The notes under the pieces were generated by a model. It was not told the DNA's origin, made no database searches, and was given only the letters and a program-made list of their open reading frames with translations. From assembly GCA_030429565.1 (NCBI GenBank), contig JAUIFE010000027.1:48348-112347 (forward strand): DNA of 64,000 nucleotides, in the 5' to 3' direction. Positions 26,546 through 36,218 of the stretch are shown here, one piece after another (position 1 is the stretch's first letter; every line of letters starts with the position of its first letter). This DNA is from Holophagae bacterium. Lineage in GTDB: Bacteria > Acidobacteriota > Holophagae > Acanthopleuribacterales > Acanthopleuribacteraceae. Made by a program: the position numbers and the translations under genes.

Positions 26546-28038
26546 GGGTTGCGCCCACCGTAAAAACCGTCGAGAAAACGGTCGGCGTTTTGGAAGTGCA
26601 GGTGGCGTTTACCGGAATCCATTTTGTCGTACTGACGCACCATCATGCTCAGCCGGTGATTTTTGGCGAAGAAGCCGCGATGACGCGCGATGAAACGCCA
26701 AAATAAACCGTCCCACACCTCTTGCCACTCGCCTGCCGGGTAATCGCTCATCTTGCGCAGGTAATTGGAACTGGAGAAGTAGGGTTTGGTGGTCATACCG
26801 CCGCCGTCGGCGTATTGACTCATGGCGTAAACGTTGGGCACCATCACCCAATCGTAGCTATCGATGAAATAGGTCATGAACCAACGGTAAATCGCGTTGG
26901 GTTCCATTTCACACAACAGCATAAAATTGCCGAGCACCATCAAGCGTTCGAAATGGTGCGCGTAGGCGTACCGCTCGACCTTTTGAACCAGGTGGTCAAT
27001 CGGCATAATGCCGGTGGTGCCCTCCCAAAACGAGGCCGGAATCGGGTTGGTATGCCGGAAAAAGTTGCCCTGGCGTTGGTTGACACCCTCGACTTCGTAC
27101 ATGGCGCGCATAAACTCGCGCCAGCCGATAATTTGCCGCAAAAAACCTTCCAACGACGGCAAAGTCACCGCGTGATCCTCGGCGTGGGCCAAGGTGCGTT
27201 CGATGATTTCATCCGGCGAAATCAAACCAATGTTCAGCGCCGGCGTCAACAACGAGTGATAAATGAACGGGTGATTAACCGAAAGCGCGTCCTCGTAGGG
27301 TCCAAATAAGCGAAAGCGCGTGCGCAAGAAGTAGGAAAAGGCGGTGCGCGCCTGGTCGTGGTTAATCGGATAGTTAAAGTCGTCCAACAAACCGGGATGA
27401 TCGGCAAAGTGTTCGTTTACATATCTTTTGGCTTCGTCAACGTATTTGGTGTTGGGGATGGTGCCGATCTCCGGCGGCCGATGCCCGCGCGGCAATTTCT
27501 TGCGGTTTTCGGTGTCGTAACTCCACTTACCACCCAATGGCGTTTCGTCGTCTTCCAACAATAAACCCAAGCGTTTACGTTGCCAGGTGTAGAAATCGGC
27601 CATGTGGTAGCGCTTGCGTTTGTACAGGAAGGATTCATACTGACGGCGCGGTGTCAGAAAGTTCGGACTTTCGTACCATTGAATGGTCATGCCCAGTTTC
27701 TCGGTGAACCGCTTCAAACGCCGTTCCAGCACAAAATCGGTGGGATCGACCACGTGCACGCGGCGCACGCCGTCGCCGTGTAACTTTATCAGCAGCAACT
27801 TCAAGCTGGGAAACTCGGTATAGGCCGCGTAGCGCACCCGATGACGGTGTTGGCGCAGATCATCGACGTAGGCCTTCATACTGGCGCGGTGCAAGACCAG
27901 TTTTTGTTTGTGAAACCGCACCGGGTGACGCCGGTCAAAGAAAAAGAGGCTGTCTTCGACCAGCCAGGAAATACGGCCCGCCGCAACGCCGGGATGTTTT
28001 TTGAACAGTTGGTGCGGGAAGATTAAGGTAACTTCCAT
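26542..28038 (-). CDS. Prokaryotic (6-4)-type photolyase/cryptochrome lacking Fe-S cysteines
   Basis: About 498 residues from ATG 28038, chosen because GGAG lies six bases before; a GTG at 28053 is also open. The start VTLIFPHQLFKKHP and the FAD-region blocks ILPSLEGFLRQIIGWREF-like, PNVYAMSQYADGGGM, TKPYFSSSNYLRKMSDY and LFWRF match the FeS-BCP/CryPro group, which repairs (6-4) photoproducts in Agrobacterium PhrB. PhrB-type enzymes hold a [4Fe-4S] cluster with four cysteines. Here the protein has a single Cys (LLCEMEP), and the region that should contain the C-x2-C and following Cys reads DYPAGEWQEVWDGLFW, so the cluster is absent. Cluster-less members are known in principle. It lies between two other photolyase genes. 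Confidence 0.9.
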   Translation of the reverse strand: MEVTLIFPHQLFKKHPGVAAGRISWLVEDSLFFFDRRHPVRFHKQKLVLHRASMKAYVDDLRQHRHRVRYAAYTEFPSLKLLLIKLHGDGVRRVHVVDPTDFVLERRLKRFTEKLGMTIQWYESPNFLTPRRQYESFLYKRKRYHMADFYTWQRKRLGLLLEDDETPLGGKWSYDTENRKKLPRGHRPPEIGTIPNTKYVDEAKRYVNEHFADHPGLLDDFNYPINHDQARTAFSYFLRTRFRLFGPYEDALSVNHPFIYHSLLTPALNIGLISPDEIIERTLAHAEDHAVTLPSLEGFLRQIIGWREFMRAMYEVEGVNQRQGNFFRHTNPIPASFWEGTTGIMPIDHLVQKVERYAYAHHFERLMVLGNFMLLCEMEPNAIYRWFMTYFIDSYDWVMVPNVYAMSQYADGGGMTTKPYFSSSNYLRKMSDYPAGEWQEVWDGLFWRFIARHRGFFAKNHRLSMMVRQYDKMDSGKRHLHFQNADRFLDGFYGGRNP

Positions 28039-28053
28039 GGATGCTCCGATCAC

Positions 28054-29550
28054 TTATTTGGATTGATAACGACCCGGCGCCACATGGCGCGCGAGGACGC
28101 GTTGGTTCTCGGCGCGCACTTCGTCGCTCGCCTTAAAGCGATAAAGACGCGAGCGCGCTTGTCGGCCGCTTTCGACCAAGTCGACGATGGGAAAGGGATA
28201 ATCGAGACCCATTTCGCAATCGGCGAACTGTTGTTCCATGTCGGTCATTTGCCAGGGTTCATGAATTAAAGCAGGCTGTACCTTGGCCAGTTCCGGCACC
28301 CATTGGCGAATAAAGTCACCGTCCGGGTCGTGTTCCTTCGACTGTTTGACCGGGTTGTAAATGCGAATGGTGTTGATGCCCATGGTCGCCGCCTGCATCT
28401 GGAATTGGGCGTAGTGAATTCCTGGCTCGAAGTCCAGGAAATGGCGCGCCAACAGATCGACGCCACTGCGCCAGTCCTGCCACAAATGATGCGTCAAAAA
28501 CGAAACCAACATGGCGCGCATGCGGAAATTGATATAACCGGTGCGCGCGACACAGCGCATGCAGGCATCCACCAAGGGATAACCGGTTTTACCGGTCGAC
28601 CATGCCTCAATCGCGCCGGAATCGCGTTCCTGGCGGATGGCGTCAAAGGCGCGGTTTAGGTTTTCGAACTCCATGCGACATTCGCTTTCGAATTTTTGAA
28701 TGAAGTGGCAGTGCCAGAACAGGCGTGATTGGAAGGCGCCGAGCGGTTTTTTAAAGGACGAAGTTTTGCGCGCTTCGTTGCGTTCTTGGTAAACCTGTCG
28801 CATCGAGAGATTGCCCCAGGCCAGATACGTCGACAGCCGGCTGCAGCTCTGGCGGCTTTCGGCCGGCTTGGAGATGTGGCGCGAGTAATCGGCACCGCGC
28901 TCTTGCAAGAACGAGTGCAAACAAGCCCAAGCCTCGCGTTCGCCCCCTGGCTGCATGTGTGGGTCTTCGAAGAGCACCGGAGCGGGCAGGTCGTCGCCGC
29001 AGTGGTTGTCCCAAAATTCGTCGGGCAGAAGCACGGTCTCGAGTTGCTCCAGGTCGACCGCATCAAGCGGTTGGTGCATGAAGGTCATCCAGCGTTTGCG
29101 CCAAGTGGTGCGGCGTCGCAGACCGCGTAGCACACCGTTGTTTTGAAACTCGCGCCACTGGATACCGTGATCCGCACAAAAATCGAGCATGGCCAGGTCG
29201 CGGTCGTAGGTCAGGCGCACGCCTGTTTCTTGGTAGCTGAACAAGGTGTCGATGTGGAAGCGCGTGCGCAAGGCTTCGAAAAACGGCAAGACCTCGCCGT
29301 GCACGATGTGCAGCGCGATTTCCAAGGGTTCGAGACGGGCCGCCATGTCTTCGAGTGACTGTAATTGGAAGCGCCAATGGCGCGCGTCGGTGGTGGGGTG
29401 TTGCCACAGGCTGGGCTCGAAAAAAAACAACAACAAGGTCGGCTTGCCCGCCGCAATCGCCGCCGCTAACGGCGCGTGATCGCTCAAGCGCAGGTCCCGT
29501 TTAAACCAGACGACGTTTATTGCTTGTTTTTTAGCGCTGCCTTTAGACAC
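28054..29550 (-). CDS. Deoxyribodipyrimidine photolyase/cryptochrome-like protein
   Basis: 498 residues, GTG start at 29550 behind GAGGT. The N-terminal domain (VVWFKRDLRLSDHAPLAAAI) and the FAD domain (SRLSTYLAWGNLSMRQVY, GYPLVDACMRCVARTGYINFRMRAMLVSFL) are clear. The C-terminal motif HYAQFQMQAATMGINTIRIYNP, ending in PVKQSKEHDPDG, marks a bacterial subgroup sometimes grouped with plant-like cryptochromes. It is probably a CPD photolyase or light sensor using FAD. It is the first gene of the three-gene operon; the next starts about 15 bases after its stop. A divergent GFA-type gene begins 107 bp upstream. Confidence 0.92.
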   Translation of the reverse strand: MSKGSAKKQAINVVWFKRDLRLSDHAPLAAAIAAGKPTLLLFFFEPSLWQHPTTDARHWRFQLQSLEDMAARLEPLEIALHIVHGEVLPFFEALRTRFHIDTLFSYQETGVRLTYDRDLAMLDFCADHGIQWREFQNNGVLRGLRRRTTWRKRWMTFMHQPLDAVDLEQLETVLLPDEFWDNHCGDDLPAPVLFEDPHMQPGGEREAWACLHSFLQERGADYSRHISKPAESRQSCSRLSTYLAWGNLSMRQVYQERNEARKTSSFKKPLGAFQSRLFWHCHFIQKFESECRMEFENLNRAFDAIRQERDSGAIEAWSTGKTGYPLVDACMRCVARTGYINFRMRAMLVSFLTHHLWQDWRSGVDLLARHFLDFEPGIHYAQFQMQAATMGINTIRIYNPVKQSKEHDPDGDFIRQWVPELAKVQPALIHEPWQMTDMEQQFADCEMGLDYPFPIVDLVESGRQARSRLYRFKASDEVRAENQRVLARHVAPGRYQSK

Positions 29551-29657
29551 AATCTACCTCATCACCGGAATGGCGTTAGTGTAGCCTGGATGCACGTCTG
29601 TCGAGGTTCGTGTCAGGGCCGGCGCTAAGCCGATACCACGCATGAAAGGAACCATGT

Positions 29658-30023
29658 ATGTCGCAAACCATTGAATACCAAGGTCAATGTCACTGTGGCG
29701 CGGTGCGTTGGCACCTGCTGTCGGCACCGATTACCGAAGCGTTGAAATGCACCTGCTCGATTTGCCGACGCCGGAATTCGCCGATGTCGAAGGAATATTA
29801 CGGCCCTAATCGTTTCACACTGTTGTCCGGCGAAGATGCCTTGGTGCTCTACAAATGGGGCGACGGCGACGTCAACCACCGCTTCTGCGGCACTTGCGGC
29901 GTCTACCCGTTTCACGACACGGTCCAGAAGCCAGGGCATTACCGCATCAACTTGGGCTGCATGCCGGCGGTTGATTTGACCGCGCTGCAGATCACCCTTT
30001 TCGACGGCGCCAACTTGCTGTGA
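29658..30023 (+). CDS. GFA/CENP-V-domain zinc protein
   Basis: 121 residues with the GFA (glutathione-dependent formaldehyde-activating, CENP-V/S-like) fold. The zinc ligands are CHCGAV near residue 11, CTCSICRR near 31 and FCGTCGVYPF near 77. Family members are small and bind two zinc ions; a few act on glutathione adducts, but most have no proven activity, so the enzyme name should not be transferred. ATG 29658 has GGAACC upstream. Transcribed away from the photolyase operon, with a 107-bp shared promoter region. Confidence 0.9.
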   Translation: MSQTIEYQGQCHCGAVRWHLLSAPITEALKCTCSICRRRNSPMSKEYYGPNRFTLLSGEDALVLYKWGDGDVNHRFCGTCGVYPFHDTVQKPGHYRINLGCMPAVDLTALQITLFDGANLL

Positions 30024-30143
30024 AGCAGGTTCGGCGAACAAGTACCAAGGCACAACCCTCGCACGAAACGCCTCTTGATCTTGTGGGCCGACATAGAAGA
30101 GTTGAGGGAACGGCGCCGCCACGGGCCCGGCGCCAAGACGTGA

Positions 30144-31352
30144 TCAAACGTTGAAATAGCTGTCGAGCGGCTTGTCGAGGTCGATTTGGTTGCGTGCTTC
30201 GGCCAAACTGGGACCGCGCGCCAACAAGCCGGCGAGGCCGGCGACCGGTTTGGCCGGGGCCGCCTTGGCCGGGGCCGGATGTTTCGCCTCACGCGGGGTT
30301 TCGGGGCCGGCGTCTGGCGCTCCGGGTGCGTCGAACTCGAAGCTAAAGGTGTCAGCCGGCTTGGCAAAATCGTCGCTTTCGAAACCAGGCATCGAGCCAC
30401 CGAGTGCTCTGTATTCTTTGAAAACTTCGTTGACCTGACGCATAATGCGGCGTCGGTCAAACTCCGTGAGGTCGGCCGATTCAATCACGGCGATTAGGGT
30501 TTTGCGGCGTTCGTTGTCGGCATCGTCGCTTTTGCCTTGAATCAACAAGCTTTGCATGGCTTGCAGCGGTTCGGCAATGCTGGGAAAACTGTTGAAATCG
30601 TCGCGCGTTTCGGTGACTTCGACCCGGAACAACATGTAATCCACGTCCGTGATCGCGACCAACTCGCCGCCGTCGTTGCGTTGCTTGAGCACACCGTCGA
30701 CCTGCTGCAAGCGGGTTACATCGACCTGGTCCTCGGCACGAAACACGGCGAAGTATTGATCAGCCAGCGGTTGGCCGGCACCGGTACCGGTGAAGGTCTG
30801 CGCCAAACCGACACAAAGTGAGTTCTTGCCGGCGCCGAGTAGGTTCTGCACACCGGTGGCCAGCGGCGCAGCGACCGTGAGCGCGGCCGAGACGGCGGGC
30901 ACGTTAAGCAGTGAGGAAAAGCTGCCCAGCGTCTTGAGGAAGGCATCCATCGAATCGTGTTGCAACACCGAAAACAAGCCGGCGGTTAATTCGACGGTGC
31001 CACCACGAAACGGTAGCAGCGAGGTCAGGGCGTGATCCCGCGACACGACACGGTCCAGATTGCCGGCCTCAACGTCTTTGAGCGTAAAACGCCCGGCGGC
31101 GTGGGGAATTTCCACCGAAGGCTGGTTGCCGTACTGCAACTTGACGACCGAATGCACCATCGGCGCAAAGTCGCGAAACCACTTGGTACGGCTCGACAAA
31201 ACCATACTTTTCAGCCACAGCCGGAAGTAGTGCTGATTGGCCTTGGCGGCTGTGCCGGGCGCGGCGCCGGCATGGCCGTCAAAACCCAACGCCACCACTG
31301 CCAAATGATCGCGATCCTTGTTGAGCTGGTTCTTAAACCATTGAATACCCAT
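30144..31352 (-). CDS. Unknown protein, last gene of the CHAT/STAND operon; candidate effector or substrate
   Basis: 402 residues. The ATG at 31352 has GAGGAG six bases upstream and lies three bases after the stop of the STAND gene. I do not recognise a family. Visible features: an N-terminal mixed alpha/beta part (about 1-130), a long non-charged stretch at about 143-175 (SSLLNVPAVSAALTVAAPLA and on), a second domain with FAVFRAEDQ and YMLFRVEV strands (about 195-320), and a Pro/Ala-rich linker (about 325-375) ending in a short acidic tail (DLDKPLDSYFNV). No signal peptide is present. By position it could be the target of the protease encoded upstream or a membrane-acting effector. That is inference. 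Confidence 0.85.
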   Translation of the reverse strand: MGIQWFKNQLNKDRDHLAVVALGFDGHAGAAPGTAAKANQHYFRLWLKSMVLSSRTKWFRDFAPMVHSVVKLQYGNQPSVEIPHAAGRFTLKDVEAGNLDRVVSRDHALTSLLPFRGGTVELTAGLFSVLQHDSMDAFLKTLGSFSSLLNVPAVSAALTVAAPLATGVQNLLGAGKNSLCVGLAQTFTGTGAGQPLADQYFAVFRAEDQVDVTRLQQVDGVLKQRNDGGELVAITDVDYMLFRVEVTETRDDFNSFPSIAEPLQAMQSLLIQGKSDDADNERRKTLIAVIESADLTEFDRRRIMRQVNEVFKEYRALGGSMPGFESDDFAKPADTFSFEFDAPGAPDAGPETPREAKHPAPAKAAPAKPVAGLAGLLARGPSLAEARNQIDLDKPLDSYFNV

Positions 31353-31355
31353 ACG

Positions 31356-34300
31356 CTACTCCTCGTCATCTTCAAAAGGTTCAATTTCAATTTCGAAGGC
31401 TGTCGTTAAACAAATCTGGCCGGCCACTTCAGGAATGGATTGCCCGGATCCCCACGTTTGCCGGCTGATCCGCAGCCGTAGCTGCCCCACCGCATGCAAC
31501 AGCGCATTTGGCCAATTACCGCCACGCGATTGAAAAAGCGCAGCCGACAATAGCTGTAATTCATCCCACAAACCCGGGAACAGCGGCGGAAGAAACAAAA
31601 CGGCATCGGCAAAACCTTGTTCCACCAGCGCCCCGGCAAACCCGCGACCGTAGGCACACTCCAATATGTGCCAATTTTTGAAATCTTCTGCAGGCATTTG
31701 AACCAAAACCAACGGAATGCGGCGGTTTACGCCAATGGTTTCCGGCGCCAAGAGTGCCCCTTCCGCGCGATGCCCGGCATCACCCAAACCCAAACGAAAC
31801 GCACCATTCCCCAAACGCATGGGACGCCCGATCAGGTGCAGGATATCGAAATCTTGATTGTCAGAGCCAAGCTCGAATGATTGCCATAATTTGTGAAATG
31901 GGTAACCGGCACGGTGCTTTTCACCACCCATAATCATCGCCGATGCTAACCCTTGTTTTGGTAGCCTCGCGAGTTTGGGGAGAATCCGCCGATAAGCGCG
32001 ATGCCAAGCCGACACCAATGGACCTTCACCAAACCAGTCGTAAGCACTTTCCCATGCCGGCAAACAAGCAGCGGAATCCATCAATCTCAATGCGATGACA
32101 TGATTGTTGTGAATTCGCTCAGATAACAATTTCGAGAAAAAAATCATGGCCGGTTTGTTGGTGTCGTTCAGATCCAAACGCAGCCTGGAGGCGTGGCCAT
32201 GGAAATCAAGTGTAAATTCCAGCTCTTTCTCGATCTTCTTTGGCGTGTCTTCCGTGCGGATAACAATCACCATTTGAATCAAAGCGCCACGAGTCGGCTT
32301 GACTGATTGGCCCAGTGAAAACCCTAAAGTTTCCGTACTTGGGGCATCCTTCCCTTGCGCATCAAGACCTGTAACCTGAACCGGTAAACGAGGCTTATGA
32401 TCCTCATCGTCACCCATGACGGCCTTTTCGAGTCGTGCCCGCGCTTCCACCAACATGGCGCCCAATCCTTCCAATGGTTCGCCGTGTTGATAAAGTGGGA
32501 TCAAATCGTCGATATCAGGCAACACATGGGGCGTCGGCATCTCGCTGTCGGGTAAAGAACGGCAATGCCACAGATCGGCATAACAAATGAGATGGAACCC
32601 CAAGGGGCGGGCCGGATCAAATGCAGGCAAACAGTCGATGGCGTTTTGATACAACGGGTAAGCACGGTCGGGAAAACGAAGTGCCATAACCCGTGCGACG
32701 TCAATTATTATCGAAACGAAACGCCTCACACCAAGTCGCGCTTTGAAGCGTTTCATATTGGGTTTACGCCCTAAACCAAGCGCCCAACGACGTATCATCA
32801 ACCGAAAAAATGTTTGGTGTTGCAGGGGTCGTTGGCGGTACAAAGTATTGAGCGTCAAAGACCAATTCGGCAACTTCAGGGGGATCGGAGGCACCGTCCA
32901 ACGCTTGGCCAGTAAATTAAACTCCACCACATCTAATGCCACCTCGATCCCGATGGCTGATGTGTTCAGCGCGCGCTTTTCAAGCAAAAGTCCCTGACGC
33001 GCCTGCTCTAAGTCGGCGACACGCCGAATGGGATTACGCGACCAAGAATGGTGAATCCATTCCAAATCGAGACCCCGTGACAGAAAGGCCTTATCAATCG
33101 GCAAGGCCCCACGCTTTTCGTCGCTCAAACTGATAGGCAATGGCGAAAACCATTGCCTCACCCGTCGAATAGCCGTTCGAACAGCTTGCTGCAGGGTGGC
33201 TGCATCGGGTTTTGTTTCGCTTTCTTCCAATAAATCAGCTAACTGTTGCCCCACCAATGCGGCAAACGGCTGTGGCGCATCAAGCGCGCGGCACGCAAGA
33301 AGGGCAAGACGTGGCACGAGGGTCTCCCCTTGGTCGCGCGGAACCTGTAATTGGAGCGGTAAGGGCTCAACCGGATAGTGCACGAGTTCTGGCAAAACAG
33401 CCGGCAGTGAATCAGTTCTTTGAAAGTAAAAGAAACTGCAGAATCGTGCCGAGATGGTGTCGTGCCGCTCGAACAGAAGATGACGCACATCATCAAATTC
33501 CAGAACACCTTGCCGAAAATAACGCAAGAGGAAAAACCGGATCACATGACTGAGATCACGATCACATGACCAATATAAATCTGGTGCGGCCGGCATACAC
33601 TTGCTCGCCTGGAAGCACGAAAGAAAATGGCGCAGTTCTTTTTGAAGTGTGGCTCGGCGACGACCCGCATTAAGCAATCGGATACGCAAGAATTCGGCAT
33701 AGAGACATACCGATGAATCCTTGGCGCGCTTCACGATTTCTTCCAGCAGTGAACGCAGGTAAGCATGACCCACTTTGCGTTGCACCGCACTTTCTCGACA
33801 AGCCAGGTAGGCTTCGCAGGCTTTGAAAACCGCGGACGTAAGGCCAGGATCAGCCGGGATTTGATCACGCCAGGCCTCCAGACGCGCTTTGCCCGGAGAA
33901 AAAACCGGCTGATCCTCCTTGCCAGGCGGCGCAATCCTCATTCCCAACACCATCACGGCTGCTTTGGGCGCTTTAAACGAGGGCAGCGGTTCTGGGTTTG
34001 CTGCAAAGAAGCGGTCCGCAAATTCATCAATCACCGCACTGGATTGCGTTAGATAAGCAAAGAATGCGCGACCCGTTTCATCCTTTTCCAGAAACGGCAG
34101 CCAGTTAAAGGCGCCGTCCCAGGCGTGGTCGCGCGCCTCGAGCAGCAGGGCATCCAACGCAACAGGTTCGGGCACAGCCCATTCGTATTGGTCGGCCTTC
34201 ACCGTAAGGCGCCGGAATATCGCCTGCAATCGTTCGAATTGGCTGTCCTTGACCAGGGCGTCTCGCAAGGCCGGCCACCATAACGCGAGCCGCTTCGGGT

Positions 34301-36218
34301 CGGACAACCGAATCACGTCGATGACGTATTCAGGATCAACCCCGGTTGGGTTGGCGGCAATCGCCCGCCCCAGGATTTCCAGTAGTTTGGTTTTGGCGGC
34401 GGCCGGCGCTGATGGACGCTCGCGTTTGAACCACCGCAGTAAACGGCCACGCAATCCCTCGAGCACGGCCAAAAAATGGCCCTCGGCATTAACCCACTCA
34501 AGGCCGGTACAATCCAGCCAAGCGACTTGCGCGATTTCCTCGGGGATCGGCGCAACAAATGCCGTAAACGTGGCTTGATCGAAACGCCCCAACAAAGCCA
34601 TCGCCGGTAACCATTGCTTGAGGGTGTTATCGGTGATGCGACCAACAACCCGCCGCGCCACGTAACGGTCTTCACCTTCAGCCGCACCGGACAGGTCAAG
34701 GTCGGGCTCTTGTGCCAGCCAATCGCAGTACAGCGCGCAGTCGAAGGGGCTGTAATAAACACCGGCGTTTGTGTCCGTGATGCCGTCGAGAACCAGCGAC
34801 ACGTCGGTCCGACACAATCGCAGCAAGTCGTCACGACGGGACTCAGCAACCGCGCGACTTTGGAAATAAAGGCCCGCTTCGGTGGCGCTGAATGGTTGTA
34901 AAGCAAACAAACGCAGGTAATCACGCGCAGGTAAAGCCGGCGCTTGATCGGGGTGAATCGTCCAACCGCAACCCGCCTTCGCCAACAAGCGACGGCCGGC
35001 AAAAATCAGCGTGAAGTCGGCATTCTTGCCGCGCAAGGCTTCGAAGATGGCGAAGGTGTCGGTGACGGCGCGGGTGCGGTTACCGTCGACCCGTGTACCG
35101 ACCAGCTCTTCGCAGGTATCCAACAGGAACACAACCGGCTTTTTTAAATGGCGAATCATGTCGGCAAACAGGCTCAGCACATGGTCGAAGCGCGGATGTT
35201 CGGCAAGGCTGACAATGCGCCCCTCGGCCTCGTCGAGCTGGACCACTTCGTGAAACCCCAAGATCTCGTTGCTAAGCGTGGTAAACAAGGTGCCGGTGTG
35301 GCCCTCGGTGTCCTGCAGGCGCAGTTCCTCACCCAAGGCTTCCAGCAGCAAACCCGGCGAACGGGTTGGATAATCGGGGTCGAGGAAATCGAAATCGATG
35401 CGGGCGGCGATGTAGTCCCGGCCAGGCTGCCGTTCACTGAGCAAATAGCGCAACAGCATGGTTTTGCCCATGCCGCCCATACCGAGGTAGTGCAGTGCCC
35501 AAGTGTCGGGATCGTCGAGCACGGCGTGAAAGGCTTTGACCTGTTGCTCGCGGACCAAATAATGGCGCAGCTTGTCGGCATCGGCCTGACGGCGCCGCGT
35601 CACTTCCAAACGCCGCGCGGCACCTTCCACCACTAGTGCGGCGCGCGGTTCCAGGTAGGGTACCAAACGCCGCGCACAGGTCACAAAGGCCATGGCACGA
35701 TGGTTTTGATTGTCGGCCAAGGCGTCGTCCACATGGGCATGCAGTGTTTGCTGGAAACCCTCGACGTACGTTTGCCACGCGAGCAACGCCCAGTAACGGG
35801 TCGCCTCGGGCACGGCACGGGGATCCTCGGCCACCAACGGTTGAATCGCCGTCGCCATTTTGCTCATGTGGTTTTGCAACGTCGTGAGTTGGTGCTGATC
35901 GTCATGGAGGAACATGTCCAACACCCAGGTGCGCCACTGTTCGGTCACCTCGTACACGGCGTATTCGGGCGCGGCGGGCGTGGCCTGACGCCACACACGG
36001 CGCGCGGCTTTTTTGTAACAAAAGCCCTGTGTCACTAGGGCATCCAGCCAGGAAGCGTCGGCGCTGTAATGCAAACGTTGCAGCAGGCGCGGCGTCCAGG
36101 CCGGCAGCAACGACAGTTCGAAACGGTCGCCACATAATTCATCCAATACGACACGCCGCCTTTTGCGCACCTCGGCTTCGGCCTCCTGGCGCATGACTTC
36201 CAGTTTGATATCACGCAA
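31356..36218 (-). CDS. Giant STAND NTPase with degenerate CHAT-like C-terminus
   Basis: About 1620 residues. A TTG at 36218 with GGGAGG six bases upstream is the best start, overlapping the CHAT gene stop by eight bases; an ATG at 36194 is the alternative. A ~220-residue helical N-terminal region precedes a STAND-type P-loop NTPase with Walker A YLGMGGMGKTMLL (near 245-257) and Walker B KPVVFLLDTCEEL (near 360-372). A very long helical-repeat region follows (about 500-1250). The last ~350 residues follow the CHAT protease pattern (PAWES like PWE, then DFDILHLIGR, then a beta strand, then a GFADAVLFLPP block), but the catalytic His and Cys positions are Arg/Pro and non-Cys. It is likely the sensor/oligomerising subunit of the operon. 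Confidence 0.93.
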   Translation of the reverse strand: MRDIKLEVMRQEAEAEVRKRRRVVLDELCGDRFELSLLPAWTPRLLQRLHYSADASWLDALVTQGFCYKKAARRVWRQATPAAPEYAVYEVTEQWRTWVLDMFLHDDQHQLTTLQNHMSKMATAIQPLVAEDPRAVPEATRYWALLAWQTYVEGFQQTLHAHVDDALADNQNHRAMAFVTCARRLVPYLEPRAALVVEGAARRLEVTRRRQADADKLRHYLVREQQVKAFHAVLDDPDTWALHYLGMGGMGKTMLLRYLLSERQPGRDYIAARIDFDFLDPDYPTRSPGLLLEALGEELRLQDTEGHTGTLFTTLSNEILGFHEVVQLDEAEGRIVSLAEHPRFDHVLSLFADMIRHLKKPVVFLLDTCEELVGTRVDGNRTRAVTDTFAIFEALRGKNADFTLIFAGRRLLAKAGCGWTIHPDQAPALPARDYLRLFALQPFSATEAGLYFQSRAVAESRRDDLLRLCRTDVSLVLDGITDTNAGVYYSPFDCALYCDWLAQEPDLDLSGAAEGEDRYVARRVVGRITDNTLKQWLPAMALLGRFDQATFTAFVAPIPEEIAQVAWLDCTGLEWVNAEGHFLAVLEGLRGRLLRWFKRERPSAPAAAKTKLLEILGRAIAANPTGVDPEYVIDVIRLSDPKRLALWWPALRDALVKDSQFERLQAIFRRLTVKADQYEWAVPEPVALDALLLEARDHAWDGAFNWLPFLEKDETGRAFFAYLTQSSAVIDEFADRFFAANPEPLPSFKAPKAAVMVLGMRIAPPGKEDQPVFSPGKARLEAWRDQIPADPGLTSAVFKACEAYLACRESAVQRKVGHAYLRSLLEEIVKRAKDSSVCLYAEFLRIRLLNAGRRRATLQKELRHFLSCFQASKCMPAAPDLYWSCDRDLSHVIRFFLLRYFRQGVLEFDDVRHLLFERHDTISARFCSFFYFQRTDSLPAVLPELVHYPVEPLPLQLQVPRDQGETLVPRLALLACRALDAPQPFAALVGQQLADLLEESETKPDAATLQQAVRTAIRRVRQWFSPLPISLSDEKRGALPIDKAFLSRGLDLEWIHHSWSRNPIRRVADLEQARQGLLLEKRALNTSAIGIEVALDVVEFNLLAKRWTVPPIPLKLPNWSLTLNTLYRQRPLQHQTFFRLMIRRWALGLGRKPNMKRFKARLGVRRFVSIIIDVARVMALRFPDRAYPLYQNAIDCLPAFDPARPLGFHLICYADLWHCRSLPDSEMPTPHVLPDIDDLIPLYQHGEPLEGLGAMLVEARARLEKAVMGDDEDHKPRLPVQVTGLDAQGKDAPSTETLGFSLGQSVKPTRGALIQMVIVIRTEDTPKKIEKELEFTLDFHGHASRLRLDLNDTNKPAMIFFSKLLSERIHNNHVIALRLMDSAACLPAWESAYDWFGEGPLVSAWHRAYRRILPKLARLPKQGLASAMIMGGEKHRAGYPFHKLWQSFELGSDNQDFDILHLIGRPMRLGNGAFRLGLGDAGHRAEGALLAPETIGVNRRIPLVLVQMPAEDFKNWHILECAYGRGFAGALVEQGFADAVLFLPPLFPGLWDELQLLSAALFQSRGGNWPNALLHAVGQLRLRISRQTWGSGQSIPEVAGQICLTTAFEIEIEPFEDDEE

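Noticed and set aside
30144..31352. Bacterial gasdermin
   Set aside because: It is too long, lacks an N-terminal Cys and the gasdermin strand pattern; only the position suggests an effector.
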